Made by a program: the position numbers and the translations under genes. A stretch of DNA of 64,000 nucleotides from Novosphingobium rosa NBRC 15208. GTDB taxonomy: Bacteria; Pseudomonadota; Alphaproteobacteria; Sphingomonadales; Sphingomonadaceae. Shown piece after piece: positions 54,356-64,000 of the stretch. Each line of letters starts with the position of its first letter. Positions within the stretch are counted from its first letter, which is position 1. The notes beneath the pieces are model-generated. The model had not been told where the DNA came from, did no database searches, and saw only the letters and a program-made list of their open reading frames with translations. The DNA lies in NCBI RefSeq assembly GCF_001598555.1, contig NZ_BCZE01000007.1, forward strand, positions 19,552 through 83,551, in the 5' to 3' direction.

Positions 54356-55282
54356 TTACTTCAGGCCAGCGGCCGCAGCCACTTCGGCGGCGAAGTCCGA
54401 TTCTTCCTTCTCGATGCCTTCGCCCAGCTGGAAGCGGACATAGTCCACCAGAGCGATCTTGGTGCCAGCGGCCTTGCCGGCGGCATCCACGACCTGCTGA
54501 ACGGTGTTCTTGTTGTCCATCACGAACAGCTGCGACAGGAGAGCGTTCTCCTTGGCGTACTTCGCCACGGCGCCATCGACCATCTTGGCCTGCACTTCGG
54601 CGGGCTTGCCCGATTCGGCGGCCTTTTCGGCGGCGATCTTGCGCTCGCGGCTGATCAGCTCGGCGTCCAGATCGTCAGCGTTCAGGGCCAGCGGGAAGGC
54701 AGCGGCGATGTGCATCGCGATCTGCTTGCCCAGGGGCTCCAGCACGTCGGCGGCAGCATCCGATTCCAGAGCGACCAGCACGCCGATCTTGCCCAGGTTG
54801 GGGGCGGCAGCGTTGTGCATGTAGGGCACGACCAGACCGGCATTGACCTTCACGGCCTTGATGCGGCGCAGCTGCTGGTTCTCGCCAATGGTGGCGACGT
54901 TGCTGGTCAACTTGTCGCCAACGGTCTCGCCATCGGGATAGGCTGCGGCCTTGAGGGCCTCCACATCGGTGATGGCGCCGTCCAGCGCGACCTGGGTGGC
55001 CTTGCGCACGAAGTCCTGGAACTGCTCGTTCTTGGCGACGAAGTCGGTTTCCGAGTTCACTTCGACGGCGATGCCGGCGGTGCCCGAAACGGCCACGCCC
55101 ACCAGACCTTCAGCGGCGGTGCGGCTCGACTTCTTGGCGGCGGCGGCCAGACCCTTGGCGCGCAGCGCGTCGACAGCGGCTTCGAAATCGCCAGCGGCCT
55201 CGTCGAGGGCCTTCTTGCAATCCATCATGCCGGCGCCGGTGCGCTCGCGCAGGTTCTTCACGTCGGCGGCAGTGTAAGCCAT
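54356..55282 (-). CDS. tsf: Elongation factor Ts
   Basis: 308 residues from the ATG at 55282, with AAGGA nine bases upstream. N-terminal UBA-like domain with [16 protein letters not shown], then [11 protein letters not shown], the EF-Tu contact block. Nucleotide exchange factor for EF-Tu. Confidence 0.96.
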   Translation of the reverse strand: MAYTAADVKNLRERTGAGMMDCKKALDEAAGDFEAAVDALRAKGLAAAAKKSSRTAAEGLVGVAVSGTAGIAVEVNSETDFVAKNEQFQDFVRKATQVALDGAITDVEALKAAAYPDGETVGDKLTSNVATIGENQQLRRIKAVKVNAGLVVPYMHNAAAPNLGKIGVLVALESDAAADVLEPLGKQIAMHIAAAFPLALNADDLDAELISRERKIAAEKAAESGKPAEVQAKMVDGAVAKYAKENALLSQLFVMDNKNTVQQVVDAAGKAAGTKIALVDYVRFQLGEGIEKEESDFAAEVAAAAGLK

Positions 55283-55441
55283 GTCCGATATCCTTTGTGG
55301 TGATGTGACGGGCCGGCCCAAAGGCCGACACGCCTGAAATGGTAAGGCGCCGGGCCCGCGAGGCCCGCAAAGGGCGTCACATGGACCCGGCGCACTGCAA
55401 TTTCATGACGCCCTGCCCGAAGGCTTGGGCATCAGCCGAAA
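55283..55441. other. rpsB-tsf spacer
   Basis: 159 bases with a small GC hairpin GGGCC/GGCCC (55352-55366) that could attenuate transcription from rpsB into tsf. No gene. Confidence 0.4.
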
Positions 55442-56197
55442 TCAGGCCTGGATGACTTCCTCAGCCACCGGCACGTCCAGAGCGCCCATGTCCACGCCCG
55501 AGTCGACCACGGCAGCGCGGTTGCCCTTGGTGGCGGCAGCGGCCACGGCGTCGCAGTACAGGCGGATGGCGCGGCTGGCGTCATCGTTGGCGGGCACGGG
55601 GAACGCGATGCCATCGGGCGAGACGTTCGAGTCGAGGATGGCGACGACCGGGATACCCAGCACGTTGGCTTCCTTGATCGCCAGCTCTTCCTTGTTGGCG
55701 TCGATCACGAACATCACGTCGGGGATGCCGCCCATGTCGCGGATGCCGCCCAGCGACAGTTCCAGCTTGTCGCGCTCGCGCGTCATCTGGAGGACTTCCT
55801 TCTTGGTCAGGCCGGTGGTGTCACCCGACAGCTTCTCTTCCAGCGCCTTGAAGCGCTTGATCGAGCCCGAGATGGTCTTCCAGTTGGTGAGCATGCCGCC
55901 CAGCCAGCGGTGGTTGACGTAGTGCTGACCGCAAGCGCGGGCGGCCTGAGCGATCTGCTCCTGAGCCTGGCGCTTGGTGCCCACGAACAGCACCTTGCCG
56001 CCCGCCTGAACGGTGGCCGAGATGAAGTCCAGAGCGCGCGAGAACAGCGGAACGGTCTGCGACAGGTCGAGGATGTGAACGCCGTTGCGAGCCCCGAAGA
56101 TGTAGGGCTTCATGCGGGGGTTCCAGCGGTGGGTCTGGTGGCCGAAGTGGGCGCCAGCTTCCATGAGCTGATGAAGGGTAACGGTCGGAGCCGCCAT
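55442..56197 (-). CDS. rpsB: 30S ribosomal protein S2
   Basis: 251 residues from the ATG at 56197 ([15 protein letters not shown]), with AAGGATC upstream. [21 protein letters not shown] is cut here to [15 protein letters not shown] as the signature; [15 protein letters not shown] follows. First gene of the long envelope/translation gene run. Confidence 0.96.
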   Translation of the reverse strand: MAAPTVTLHQLMEAGAHFGHQTHRWNPRMKPYIFGARNGVHILDLSQTVPLFSRALDFISATVQAGGKVLFVGTKRQAQEQIAQAARACGQHYVNHRWLGGMLTNWKTISGSIKRFKALEEKLSGDTTGLTKKEVLQMTRERDKLELSLGGIRDMGGIPDVMFVIDANKEELAIKEANVLGIPVVAILDSNVSPDGIAFPVPANDDASRAIRLYCDAVAAAATKGNRAAVVDSGVDMGALDVPVAEEVIQA

Positions 56198-56276
56198 AAA
56201 TAAGATCCTTGTCCGGTTGGTCCTCTGGGAAGCTGGAACCGTGCGGAACAATCCGCTGCGGCACCGGTGTAAGTGC

Positions 56277-56338
56277 TTCCCATGTGGGATTGACGCCATG
56301 GCCTGCGCCATGCCGGTCGCGCGGGTTCTCACGTGGGA
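56277..56338. promoter_or_regulatory. Duplicated near-palindrome upstream of rpsB
   Basis: TTCCCATGTGGGA (56277-56289) and TTCTCACGTGGGA (56326-56338) share the pattern TTCYCAYGTGGGA and sit 49 bases apart, 80-140 bases upstream of the rpsB start. The paired spacing suggests a regulator site; no protein is assigned. Confidence 0.35.
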
Positions 56339-56451
56339 ATCACGAAAGAAACGCTCGACGCGGCGCCTTTAACCCCGGCTTCGGAGAAAATCCAGCAGAG
56401 ATTTGCCCTGAATTTTGCCGCAAGCACGGATCGCACTGACGCAGATTCCGC

Positions 56452-56480
56452 TTGACGGAACGGAACAAAACGTGAATATC
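56452..56480 (+). promoter_or_regulatory. Possible promoter for the small gene at 56635
   Basis: TTGACG (56452-56457), 17-base spacer, AATATC (56475-56480). The -35 is good and the -10 weak. A perfect DnaA-box sequence TTATCCACA follows at 56528-56536. Confidence 0.3.
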
Positions 56481-56634
56481 GACGTCATCACATAGATCCA
56501 CGATGGATCAGCATGATTACTCAAGCGTTATCCACAGGGTATAAGCAGGTGGAACGCTTTGGCAACAGAATTCGGGGCAACAGCTTTGGTCGGCGCGTGA
56601 TGCAAGCCATCGGCGCCATGTGGAGGGTTCAGTG

Positions 56635-56946
56635 ATGACGATGTCTGCACTTCTGATCGATGGCGCCATGATCGGCACGACCCTGCTTGCTGGCCGCTCG
56701 ATCGCCGGAAGCTGGCAACAGTTCAAGCTGCTGTTTGCTCAGCTGCGTGACGAGATGGCCCAGGGCGAGACGGTGCGCACGATGAAGGCCATCACCCTCT
56801 CCACCTCCGCCGATCCGGCGCCCGCGATGATTTATCGTCCCGAATTCGGTGTCGTCAGCAATCAGACCGCATCGTTGGGCGCCAGCAGCATCAAGCCGCG
56901 GACGCTTCGCCGTCCTGCTGCAGCCGCGCTGCGCGCTGCCGCTTGA
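56635..56946 (+). CDS. Small hypothetical protein
   Basis: 103 residues from the ATG at 56635, with GAGGG seven bases upstream; a GTG at 56620 is in frame. MTMSALLIDGAMIGTTLLAG begins the chain, followed by a helical segment (WQQFKLLFAQLRDEMAQGE) and a basic, Ala-rich end. The last 56 bases overlap the 3' end of pssA on the other strand. No family recognised; coding is supported by the ribosome binding site and sensible composition. Confidence 0.6.
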   Translation: MTMSALLIDGAMIGTTLLAGRSIAGSWQQFKLLFAQLRDEMAQGETVRTMKAITLSTSADPAPAMIYRPEFGVVSNQTASLGASSIKPRTLRRPAAAALRAAA

Positions 56947-57697
56947 CCCGCGCGTAAGAGATCAGCCCCACGGGCACCAAAGCCAGATAGACGATGCAGA
57001 TGCCGGCCAGGGTCAGCCACGGCTCGCTCAGCAGGGCCGCAAAGACCAGGCCGAACAGGGCGAGCATTTCCAGCCTGATGCGGCGACGCGGACGCAAGGA
57101 TTGCCAGCTGAGCGTGGCAAGGCTGGAAATCATCAGGAAAGCCGTGGCGGTCATCCAGCAGCCGACCAGCACCGGTTGACGGAACAGATCATTGCCGCTG
57201 GCCATCCACAGATACATCGGCAGGAAGGCCAGCCCCGCCCCCACCGGCGCGGGAACGCCGGTGATAAATCCCGCCGACTTATGCGGCAGATCGGGCGTGT
57301 CGATCTGGGCGTTGAAACGCGCCAGACGCAGCACGCAACAGATGGCGAAGGCCAGAGCCGCGAACCACCCCAGACGCGGCACGTCCTTGAGCGACCACAG
57401 AAAGACGATCAGCGCCGGAGCCACGCCGAAGGAAATCGAATCCGACAGGCTGTCCAGCTCCGCGCCGAAACGCGACTGGGCCTTGAGCATCCGGGCCACG
57501 CGGCCATCGATGCCATCGAGCATGCCGGCCAGAATCACCGCTAGCACCGACTTCTGCCAGTCGCCCTGAATGGCGAAGCGGATGCCAGTCAGCCCGAAGC
57601 ACAGCGCGCCCGAGGTGATGGCGTTGGGGATCACCGCCCGCAAGGGCATGCCGCCGGGCAGACGCGCTCTGCGGTCAAAACGGCGGCGTGACGTCAC
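56891..57697 (-). CDS. pssA: CDP-diacylglycerol--serine O-phosphatidyltransferase
   Basis: 268 residues, about seven membrane segments. The CDP-alcohol phosphotransferase motif is complete: Asp64-Gly65, Ala68-Arg69, Gly78, Asp82 and Asp86. Converts CDP-diacylglycerol and serine to phosphatidylserine. Overlaps psd by 4 bases, so the two steps to phosphatidylethanolamine are made together. Confidence 0.94.
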   Translation of the reverse strand: MTSRRRFDRRARLPGGMPLRAVIPNAITSGALCFGLTGIRFAIQGDWQKSVLAVILAGMLDGIDGRVARMLKAQSRFGAELDSLSDSISFGVAPALIVFLWSLKDVPRLGWFAALAFAICCVLRLARFNAQIDTPDLPHKSAGFITGVPAPVGAGLAFLPMYLWMASGNDLFRQPVLVGCWMTATAFLMISSLATLSWQSLRPRRRIRLEMLALFGLVFAALLSEPWLTLAGICIVYLALVPVGLISYARVKRQRAARLQQDGEASAA

Positions 57698-58443
57698 TGG
57701 CTGACGCCCTCGATCAGCGGCGCGCTGCCGATCTGCGCGAGAATGGTTTCACCTGCCACGATCCGCTGGCCCAGCAGCACCAGCGATTCGGTGCCCTCGG
57801 GCAGATAGACGTCGACGCGGCTGCCGAAGCGGATCAGGCCGATGCGCTGGCCTGCGGCGATGATGTCGCCCGGCTTGACGAAAGGCACGATGCGGCGCGC
57901 CACCAGTCCTGCGATCTGCGTGAAGCCGATCAGCGTGCCATTGCCCTGATCGACGAGGATGTGCTGGCGCTCATTCTCTTCGCTGGCCTTGTCGAGGTCG
58001 GCGTTAAGGAACTTGCCCGGAATATAGACCACGCGGCGCACCGTACCGCCGATCGGCGAGCGGTTGATGTGAACATCGAACACGCTCATGAAGATCGAGA
58101 TGCGCGTGACCGGCGCGGTGCCGAGGCTGGGCGAACCCGTGCCATCGTCCATCGCCAGCTCGCGCGGGGGCGGCACCTTCTGGATCAGCGTCACCAGACC
58201 ATCGGCGGGCGCCACGATCAGCCGGTCGCCCTTGGGGGTGACGCGCAGCGGATCGCGGAAGAAGGCGCAGATGCAATAGGTCAGGATGCCGAGCGGCCAG
58301 GCCAGCCACTGCCCCACCAGGAACAGCGCGGCAAGCGCCGCCACCGCAGCAACAGCGGCAAATTTGCGCGCTTCGGGATGGACTGCCGGCCAGTGCCAGC
58401 TGGCCGCGCCGCGGCCCTGATTGTCGAGAAGTTCACCAGGCAT
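57694..58443 (-). CDS. psd: Phosphatidylserine decarboxylase proenzyme
   Basis: 249 residues, the short type. Two hydrophobic segments near 28-60 and the self-cleavage site Gly207-Ser208 in IRFGSRVDVYLP; the new N-terminal serine becomes the pyruvoyl group. VFDVHINRSP is the other family block. Makes phosphatidylethanolamine. Lies downstream of tRNA-Tyr. Confidence 0.94.
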   Translation of the reverse strand: MPGELLDNQGRGAASWHWPAVHPEARKFAAVAAVAALAALFLVGQWLAWPLGILTYCICAFFRDPLRVTPKGDRLIVAPADGLVTLIQKVPPPRELAMDDGTGSPSLGTAPVTRISIFMSVFDVHINRSPIGGTVRRVVYIPGKFLNADLDKASEENERQHILVDQGNGTLIGFTQIAGLVARRIVPFVKPGDIIAAGQRIGLIRFGSRVDVYLPEGTESLVLLGQRIVAGETILAQIGSAPLIEGVSQ

Positions 58444-58505
58444 GCGCGTCCTCTAGGGCTTGGCGGGCGCGGCGACAAGCAACTTGCCATCCTGCGCCGG
58501 GGATA

Positions 58506-58666
58506 GGGCGTGTATTACATATTTAACACACACGCCAGAGCCGGTTGCACGATGCTGATAGAAAGGGGGGAATGATCCGGAAAGCCAATCCGGTGCCAGA
58601 CCCGAAGGGTCCGGCTGCCTGAAGCACATCGGAGAACCGTGAGAACCAAGCCCCGCCGGGGCTTGG
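58506..58666. other. Structured intergenic region between tRNA-Tyr and psd
   Basis: Contains GGCGTGT/ACACGCC around an AT-rich loop (58507-58536), CCGG...CCGG, a GCCAGACCC/GGGTCCGGC hairpin with a GAA loop (about 58597-58618) and CCAAGCCCC/GGGGCTTGG (58646-58666). The last may end tRNA-Tyr transcription on the minus strand. The rest has no assigned role. Confidence 0.4.
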
Positions 58667-58674
58667 AGAAACGG

Positions 58675-58760
58675 TGGTGGACAGAGCTAGATTCGAACTA
58701 GCGTACGCTCACGCGGGCAGATTTACAGTCTGCTGCCTTTAACCACTCGGCCATCTGTCC
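58675..58760 (-). tRNA. tRNA-Tyr (anticodon GTA)
   Basis: 86 bases with the long variable arm of class II tRNAs. Acceptor GGACAGA/TCTGTCC, anticodon loop around CTGTAAA (GTA), TTCGAAT T loop and an encoded CCA. Confidence 0.97.
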
Positions 58761-58932
58761 ACACCGTATAATCACAGTCAAGTGACTGAGATTGCTGTGT
58801 TTGGGGTCTCCCCCTAAGGACCCGTTTGAGTGGGTCCGTTCAGCCGAGGACCGGCCCTATGAGGACATGAGCCTTGCCTGTCAACACCAGTCTTGGCATG
58901 GGCGGAAAAATTTTTGAAAAAAGGATCATCCG

Positions 58933-59763
58933 ATGGCCAGACATGGCGACGAAAACCAGAGCGGCGAAAAGCGCGGGAAAGCCATGCGCGGCCGCGCGGG
59001 TCGCATGCAGGGCGGACGCGGCAGCGGTCGCAGCAACAAGGGGCCCGTGCGCCTGTGGGGCCGCCACGCGGTCGAGGCGGCGCTCAAGAACCCGAATCGC
59101 ATGCACCGCAAGCTCTGGGCCACGCGCGAAGGCATCGCCAGCCTCGATGGCGAACTGCCCGAGGGCTTCAACGTCGATTACTGCCAGCCGGTCGATCTGG
59201 GCCGTCTGGTGGCCAAGGACGCGCCGCACCAGGGTCTGGTGCTGGAATGCGAGCCGCTGGAAGACATGTTCCTCGACGATGTGCTCGATGAAGACCCCTC
59301 GCGCCCCATCGTGGTGCTCGATCAGGTGACCGACCCGCACAATGTCGGCGCGATTCTGCGCTCGGCGGCGGCCTTCAATGCGGCGGCCATCGTCACGCAG
59401 GACCGGCACGCTCCGCCCGAATCGGGCGTGGTCGCCAAATCGGCCAGCGGCGCGCTGGAAATCGTGCCCTGGGTGCGCGTCGTCAATCTGGCCCGCGCGC
59501 TGGAGGAAATCGCCGAGGCCGGTTACTGGCGCATCGGTCTGGCCGGTGAGGCCGAAAGCACGCTGGCCGAAGCGCTGCCCGCCGGCCCCGTCGCGCTGGT
59601 GCTGGGCGCCGAGGGTGAAGGCATGCGCCACAACATCACCCAGCATTGCGATGCCCTCGCCCGCCTGCCGATCCATGAGGCGATGGAAAGCCTGAACGTC
59701 TCCAATGCGGCGGCCATCGCGCTTTATGCGGCGGCGACGCGGGAGATTGCTTTGGAGGATTGA
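58933..59763 (+). CDS. rlmB: 23S rRNA 2'-O-methyltransferase, RlmB/TrmH (SpoU) family
   Basis: 276 residues. A basic, Gly/Arg-rich leader (about 1-38) precedes the substrate-binding domain. SpoU motifs: LDQVTDPHNVGAILRSA, LVLGAEGEGMR and ESLNVSNAAAIALY, which form the knotted SAM site. The closest match is RlmB (Gm2251 in 23S rRNA), but other SpoU members cannot be excluded. AAGGA lies seven bases before the ATG. Confidence 0.9.
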   Translation: MARHGDENQSGEKRGKAMRGRAGRMQGGRGSGRSNKGPVRLWGRHAVEAALKNPNRMHRKLWATREGIASLDGELPEGFNVDYCQPVDLGRLVAKDAPHQGLVLECEPLEDMFLDDVLDEDPSRPIVVLDQVTDPHNVGAILRSAAAFNAAAIVTQDRHAPPESGVVAKSASGALEIVPWVRVVNLARALEEIAEAGYWRIGLAGEAESTLAEALPAGPVALVLGAEGEGMRHNITQHCDALARLPIHEAMESLNVSNAAAIALYAAATREIALED

Positions 59764-59777
59764 AGGCAAAAGGTGAA

Positions 59778-59804
59778 GGCGAGGGTCATGACCCTCGCGC
59801 TCCC
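59778..59804 (+). repeat. Palindromic repeat copy 8
   Basis: Perfect 20-base palindrome GCGAGGGTCATGACCCTCGC (59779-59798) plus the GCTCCC tail, 16 bases after the rlmB stop. GCCTGCGGCGCC at about 59870 matches the inner motif of the composites. Confidence 0.85.
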
Positions 59805-59890
59805 TTGAGTGTCGGCGTTGCGCACGGGGTTCAACCACAGAGCAGCCTCGCGGCCTGTGATTTGGTGGCCTGCGGCGCCTGACAAAACAA

Positions 59891-59925
59891 AACCCCGCGT
59901 CGGTCTGCTCCGACGCGGGGTTTTT
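59891..59925. terminator. Bidirectional terminator between rlmB and hup
   Basis: AACCCCGCGTCGG / CCGACGCGGGGTT with a 6-base loop, T-rich on both strands (TTTTT rightward, TTTTGTTTTG leftward). A second GC hairpin GGGCCTCC/GGAGGCCC lies at 59952-59975, nearer the hup stop. Confidence 0.9.
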
Positions 59926-59987
59926 CGAGTCTGTCAGACGTCAGATCAGGCGGGCCTCCGAGGCGAAGGAGGCCCTGCCCGGCGCGA

Positions 59988-60260
59988 TCAGTTGACCGCG
60001 TCCTTCAGGCCCTTGCCAGCCTTGAACTTGGGCTGCGAGGAAGCCTTGATCGGCATGGGCTCGCCGGTGCGGGGGTTGCGACCGGTCGACGCCTTGCGCT
60101 TGGCCACCGAGAAAGTGCCGAAACCGACCAGACGCACTTCATCGCCAGCCTTCAGAGCGCCGGTGATCGAATCGAAAACACCCTCGACCGCCTTGGTGGC
60201 GTCGTTGCGCGACAGACCGCTGGCCTCGGCAACAGCGCCGATGAGATCGTTCTTGTTCAT
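59988..60260 (-). CDS. hup: DNA-binding protein HU
   Basis: 90 residues. MNKNDLIGAVAEASGLS and the DNA-arm sequence VGFGTFSVAKRKASTGRNP are typical. Nucleoid-bending dimer. Upstream, TTGACA lies on the minus strand at about 60340 with an indifferent -10. Confidence 0.96.
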   Translation of the reverse strand: MNKNDLIGAVAEASGLSRNDATKAVEGVFDSITGALKAGDEVRLVGFGTFSVAKRKASTGRNPRTGEPMPIKASSQPKFKAGKGLKDAVN

Positions 60261-60447
60261 TATGGGAACCCCCTAGGAGTGTTTAAAAGTTGGAAATCTT
60301 GAATCGCCTCGAAGAGCCGCGGAATTGAGCGTCTTTCAAGGCGGCTGTCAAAGCCAAAACTGTCGCGAAAGCCCCCATTATCCCCTGTTTTGAGGCCATC
60401 CGGGGCCCTGTGTGCGACCAAAAGCGCCGCAGGCATGGAACAAACAA

Positions 60448-60483
60448 ATGCCGCGACTCACGCAGCAGCGAGTCGCGGCATTG
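60448..60483 (-). terminator. Likely terminator of lon
   Basis: 13-base arms AATGCCGCGACTC / GAGTCGCGGCATT with a 10-base loop; on the minus strand followed by TTGTTTGTT. It is about 160 bases beyond the lon stop. Confidence 0.75.
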
Positions 60484-60566
60484 CAACATGGTTAATGGCG
60501 AAAGCAGGTGGAGAGTCGGAGCGCCACATGTCTGCGCGCCCCCACCCTATCGCCGGGAGACGAAAC

Positions 60567-60631
60567 GGGAGCGCGAGGGGCCGGAGCATTCCTCTTGAGG
60601 AATGCGACCAGCACAAACGTCCCCCTCGCCC
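60567..60631 (-). repeat. Palindromic repeat copy 9 with a nested hairpin
   Basis: Arms GGGAGCGCGAGGGG (60567-60580) and CCCCCTCGCCC (60621-60631) are separated by 40 bases that hold a separate hairpin GCATTCCTC/GAGGAATGC (60586-60605). Looks like the family palindrome with an insertion in its loop. Lies 14 bases after the lon stop. Confidence 0.7.
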
Positions 60632-60644
60632 TTACCCTTCCTGC

Positions 60645-63047
<2,403 letters not shown>

Positions 63048-63229
63048 ATCCATCCAATCGCGCGTCAGCATCACGCTGCACGGGCCTTATGCCTGATAAC
63101 GGCAACCCGGCTTTCGATTGAAGATATGGGGAGAGGTTGCGGTCAACGCAATGGGCGCAAGGTGCAGGAATGTGGATGGCGCGTTTCAGGTGCTTGACAG
63201 CCCTGCCCGCGCCATCCGGGATTCATCAA
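63048..63229. other. Intergenic region upstream of lon
   Basis: 182 bases. On the minus strand CCCCATAT resembles a heat-shock -10, but no CTTG box at the right distance was found. No gene. Confidence 0.35.
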
Positions 63230-63565
63230 TCAGAACGGCAGCTTGAAGCCCGGGGGCAGGCCCATGCCCTGCTGCGCCTTGGCCAGTTCGGCGCTGGCCA
63301 CGGCATCGGCCTTGGCGCGCGCATCGTTGAAGGCCGCCGCGATCAGATCCTCCAGAATGCCCTTTTCGGAAGGCGCCAGCAGGCTGTCATCCACCGCAAC
63401 GCCGATCACGCGGCCCTTGGCACTGGCGCGGATCTTGACCAGACCGCCGCCCGCGGTACCCTCGACCTCAAGCTGGTCGAGCTTGCCCTGGGTTTCGTTC
63501 ATCTGCTTCTGGATCGTTTCGGCAGCGGCTTGCGCGGCCTGGATCATCTCTTCCATCGACTTCAT
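63230..63565 (-). CDS. ybaB: YbaB/EbfC family nucleoid-associated protein
   Basis: 111 residues from the ATG at 63565 (MKSMEEMIQAAQAAAE), with GGAG upstream. EVEGTAGGGLVKIRASAKG is the conserved core. A tweezer-shaped dimer that binds DNA. Follows dnaX by one base, the classic dnaX-ybaB order (recR usually follows but is not present here). Confidence 0.92.
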   Translation of the reverse strand: MKSMEEMIQAAQAAAETIQKQMNETQGKLDQLEVEGTAGGGLVKIRASAKGRVIGVAVDDSLLAPSEKGILEDLIAAAFNDARAKADAVASAELAKAQQGMGLPPGFKLPF

Positions 63566-63566
63566 T

Positions 63567-64000
63567 TCAGCGACTCCAATTGCCCTGCCGGCGCGCGGGC
63601 GCGGCAGAAGGATCATCCTCGACCTGTTCGGCCTTGGGGAAAGCGGCCATGGCGGCCTGCATCAGGGGGGAAGAACGCTGCTCGGCCAGTTTGGCGGCGC
63701 GCTCGGCGGTCTGCACCTCGATCAGCGTGGGCTGGCCGCCTTCCGCGCGGCGCTCGACCTCCCAGTTGAGGCCGGTGGCGCGGTTGAGGCCATGGCGCAG
63801 ATCGGCGGAAATATCGTCGGGGAAGCCCGGCGCCTGTTCATAGACCAGGCGGCCGGGTTTCAGCTCGATCACCCGCACCTGAATGCGCATCATGCTGCCA
63901 AGCGGGATCGAGCCATGCTCTACCTGCTCGACCAAAGCTTCCCAGCCCAGATCGGCGGGCGCCTGCGCGACCGGGGCAGCGGCAGGCGCCTCTCCCCCCG
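63567..64000 (-). CDS. dnaX: DNA polymerase III subunit gamma/tau, C-terminal part (runs off the right edge)
   Basis: The last 144 codons of a frame open to the window edge. It begins in an Ala/Pro-rich linker (GGEAPAAAPVAQAPADLGW) and continues with a tau C-terminal domain type sequence (WEALVEQVEHGSIPLG, VRVIELKPGRLVYEQ). Identification relies on the end sequence plus the adjacent ybaB. The ATPase domain lies outside. Confidence 0.85.
   Translation of the reverse strand, partial: GGEAPAAAPVAQAPADLGWEALVEQVEHGSIPLGSMMRIQVRVIELKPGRLVYEQAPGFPDDISADLRHGLNRATGLNWEVERRAEGGQPTLIEVQTAERAAKLAEQRSSPLMQAAMAAFPKAEQVEDDPSAAPARRQGNWSR

Larger units (their letters stand above)
60261..60644. other. Intergenic region hup / lon
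   Basis: 384 bases: hup promoter region (60261-60360), a strong hairpin (60448-60483) and repeat copy 9 (60567-60631). No supportable gene. Confidence 0.6.

Noticed and set aside
58540..58640. Cobalamin riboswitch
   Set aside because: A GGGAA...CCGG...CCGG pattern is vaguely similar, but the conserved GCCACTG and B12-box elements are missing and no suitable gene lies downstream on that strand.
63090..63200. Heat-shock promoter for lon
   Set aside because: CCCCATAT is present, but no CTTG-type -35 at the required spacing.

Overview
The window is GC-rich alphaproteobacterial chromosome, most likely from the order Sphingomonadales and Novosphingobium-like. This placement is an inference from gene content and protein style. 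The strongest clue is the envelope operon: it runs rpsB-tsf-pyrH-frr-uppS-cdsA-dxr-rseP-bamA-ompH-fabZ but lacks lpxD between ompH and fabZ and lacks lpxA/lpxB after fabZ, as expected for sphingolipid bacteria that do not make lipopolysaccharide. I see no prophage, insertion sequence or CRISPR array.

Layout. 1-12.3 kb: start of sppA, pyrB with a dihydroorotase homologue that has lost its metal ligands, two divergent SPOR-domain proteins, an SPFH protein, der, a CHAP-domain protein, a DUF3297 protein, two identical tRNA-Val genes, a MucR-type regulator and a YbhN-like membrane protein. 13-26 kb: a compact accessory cluster that looks like an organosulfur desulfurisation island. It has DszC-like, DszB-like and DszA-like enzymes, a triple rhodanese, an unusual Old Yellow Enzyme homologue, an aldo-keto reductase and a complete Dpp/Opp-type ABC importer. 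26-34 kb: a GGDEF-EAL protein, a MAPEG protein, a phosphoesterase, a lipoprotein, a membrane gene broken by an amber codon, a GH75-like chitosanase and small exported proteins. 34-43.5 kb: corA, sodB, kup, then ccmC-D-E-F-G-H-I for cytochrome c maturation and tRNA-His. 43.6-56.2 kb: rpmE and the envelope/translation operon, interrupted by one opposite-strand phosphoesterase gene. 56.6-64 kb: a small protein, pssA-psd, tRNA-Tyr, an rRNA methyltransferase, hup, lon, ybaB and the end of dnaX.

The most interesting region is 13.08-25.97 kb. Three transcription units converge on one plausible job: import an organic sulfur compound, oxygenate the sulfur (DszC-like), cleave a C-S bond to a sulfinate (DszA-like), and release sulfite with a DszB-like desulfinase that keeps the Cys/His/Arg/Gly catalytic set. 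The substrate is unknown, and neither a flavin reductase nor a dedicated regulator is present. A second theme is a family of at least nine intergenic palindromes sharing the core GCGAGGGG...CCCCTCGCGCTCCC, two pairs of which form inverted composite elements of about 230 bp.
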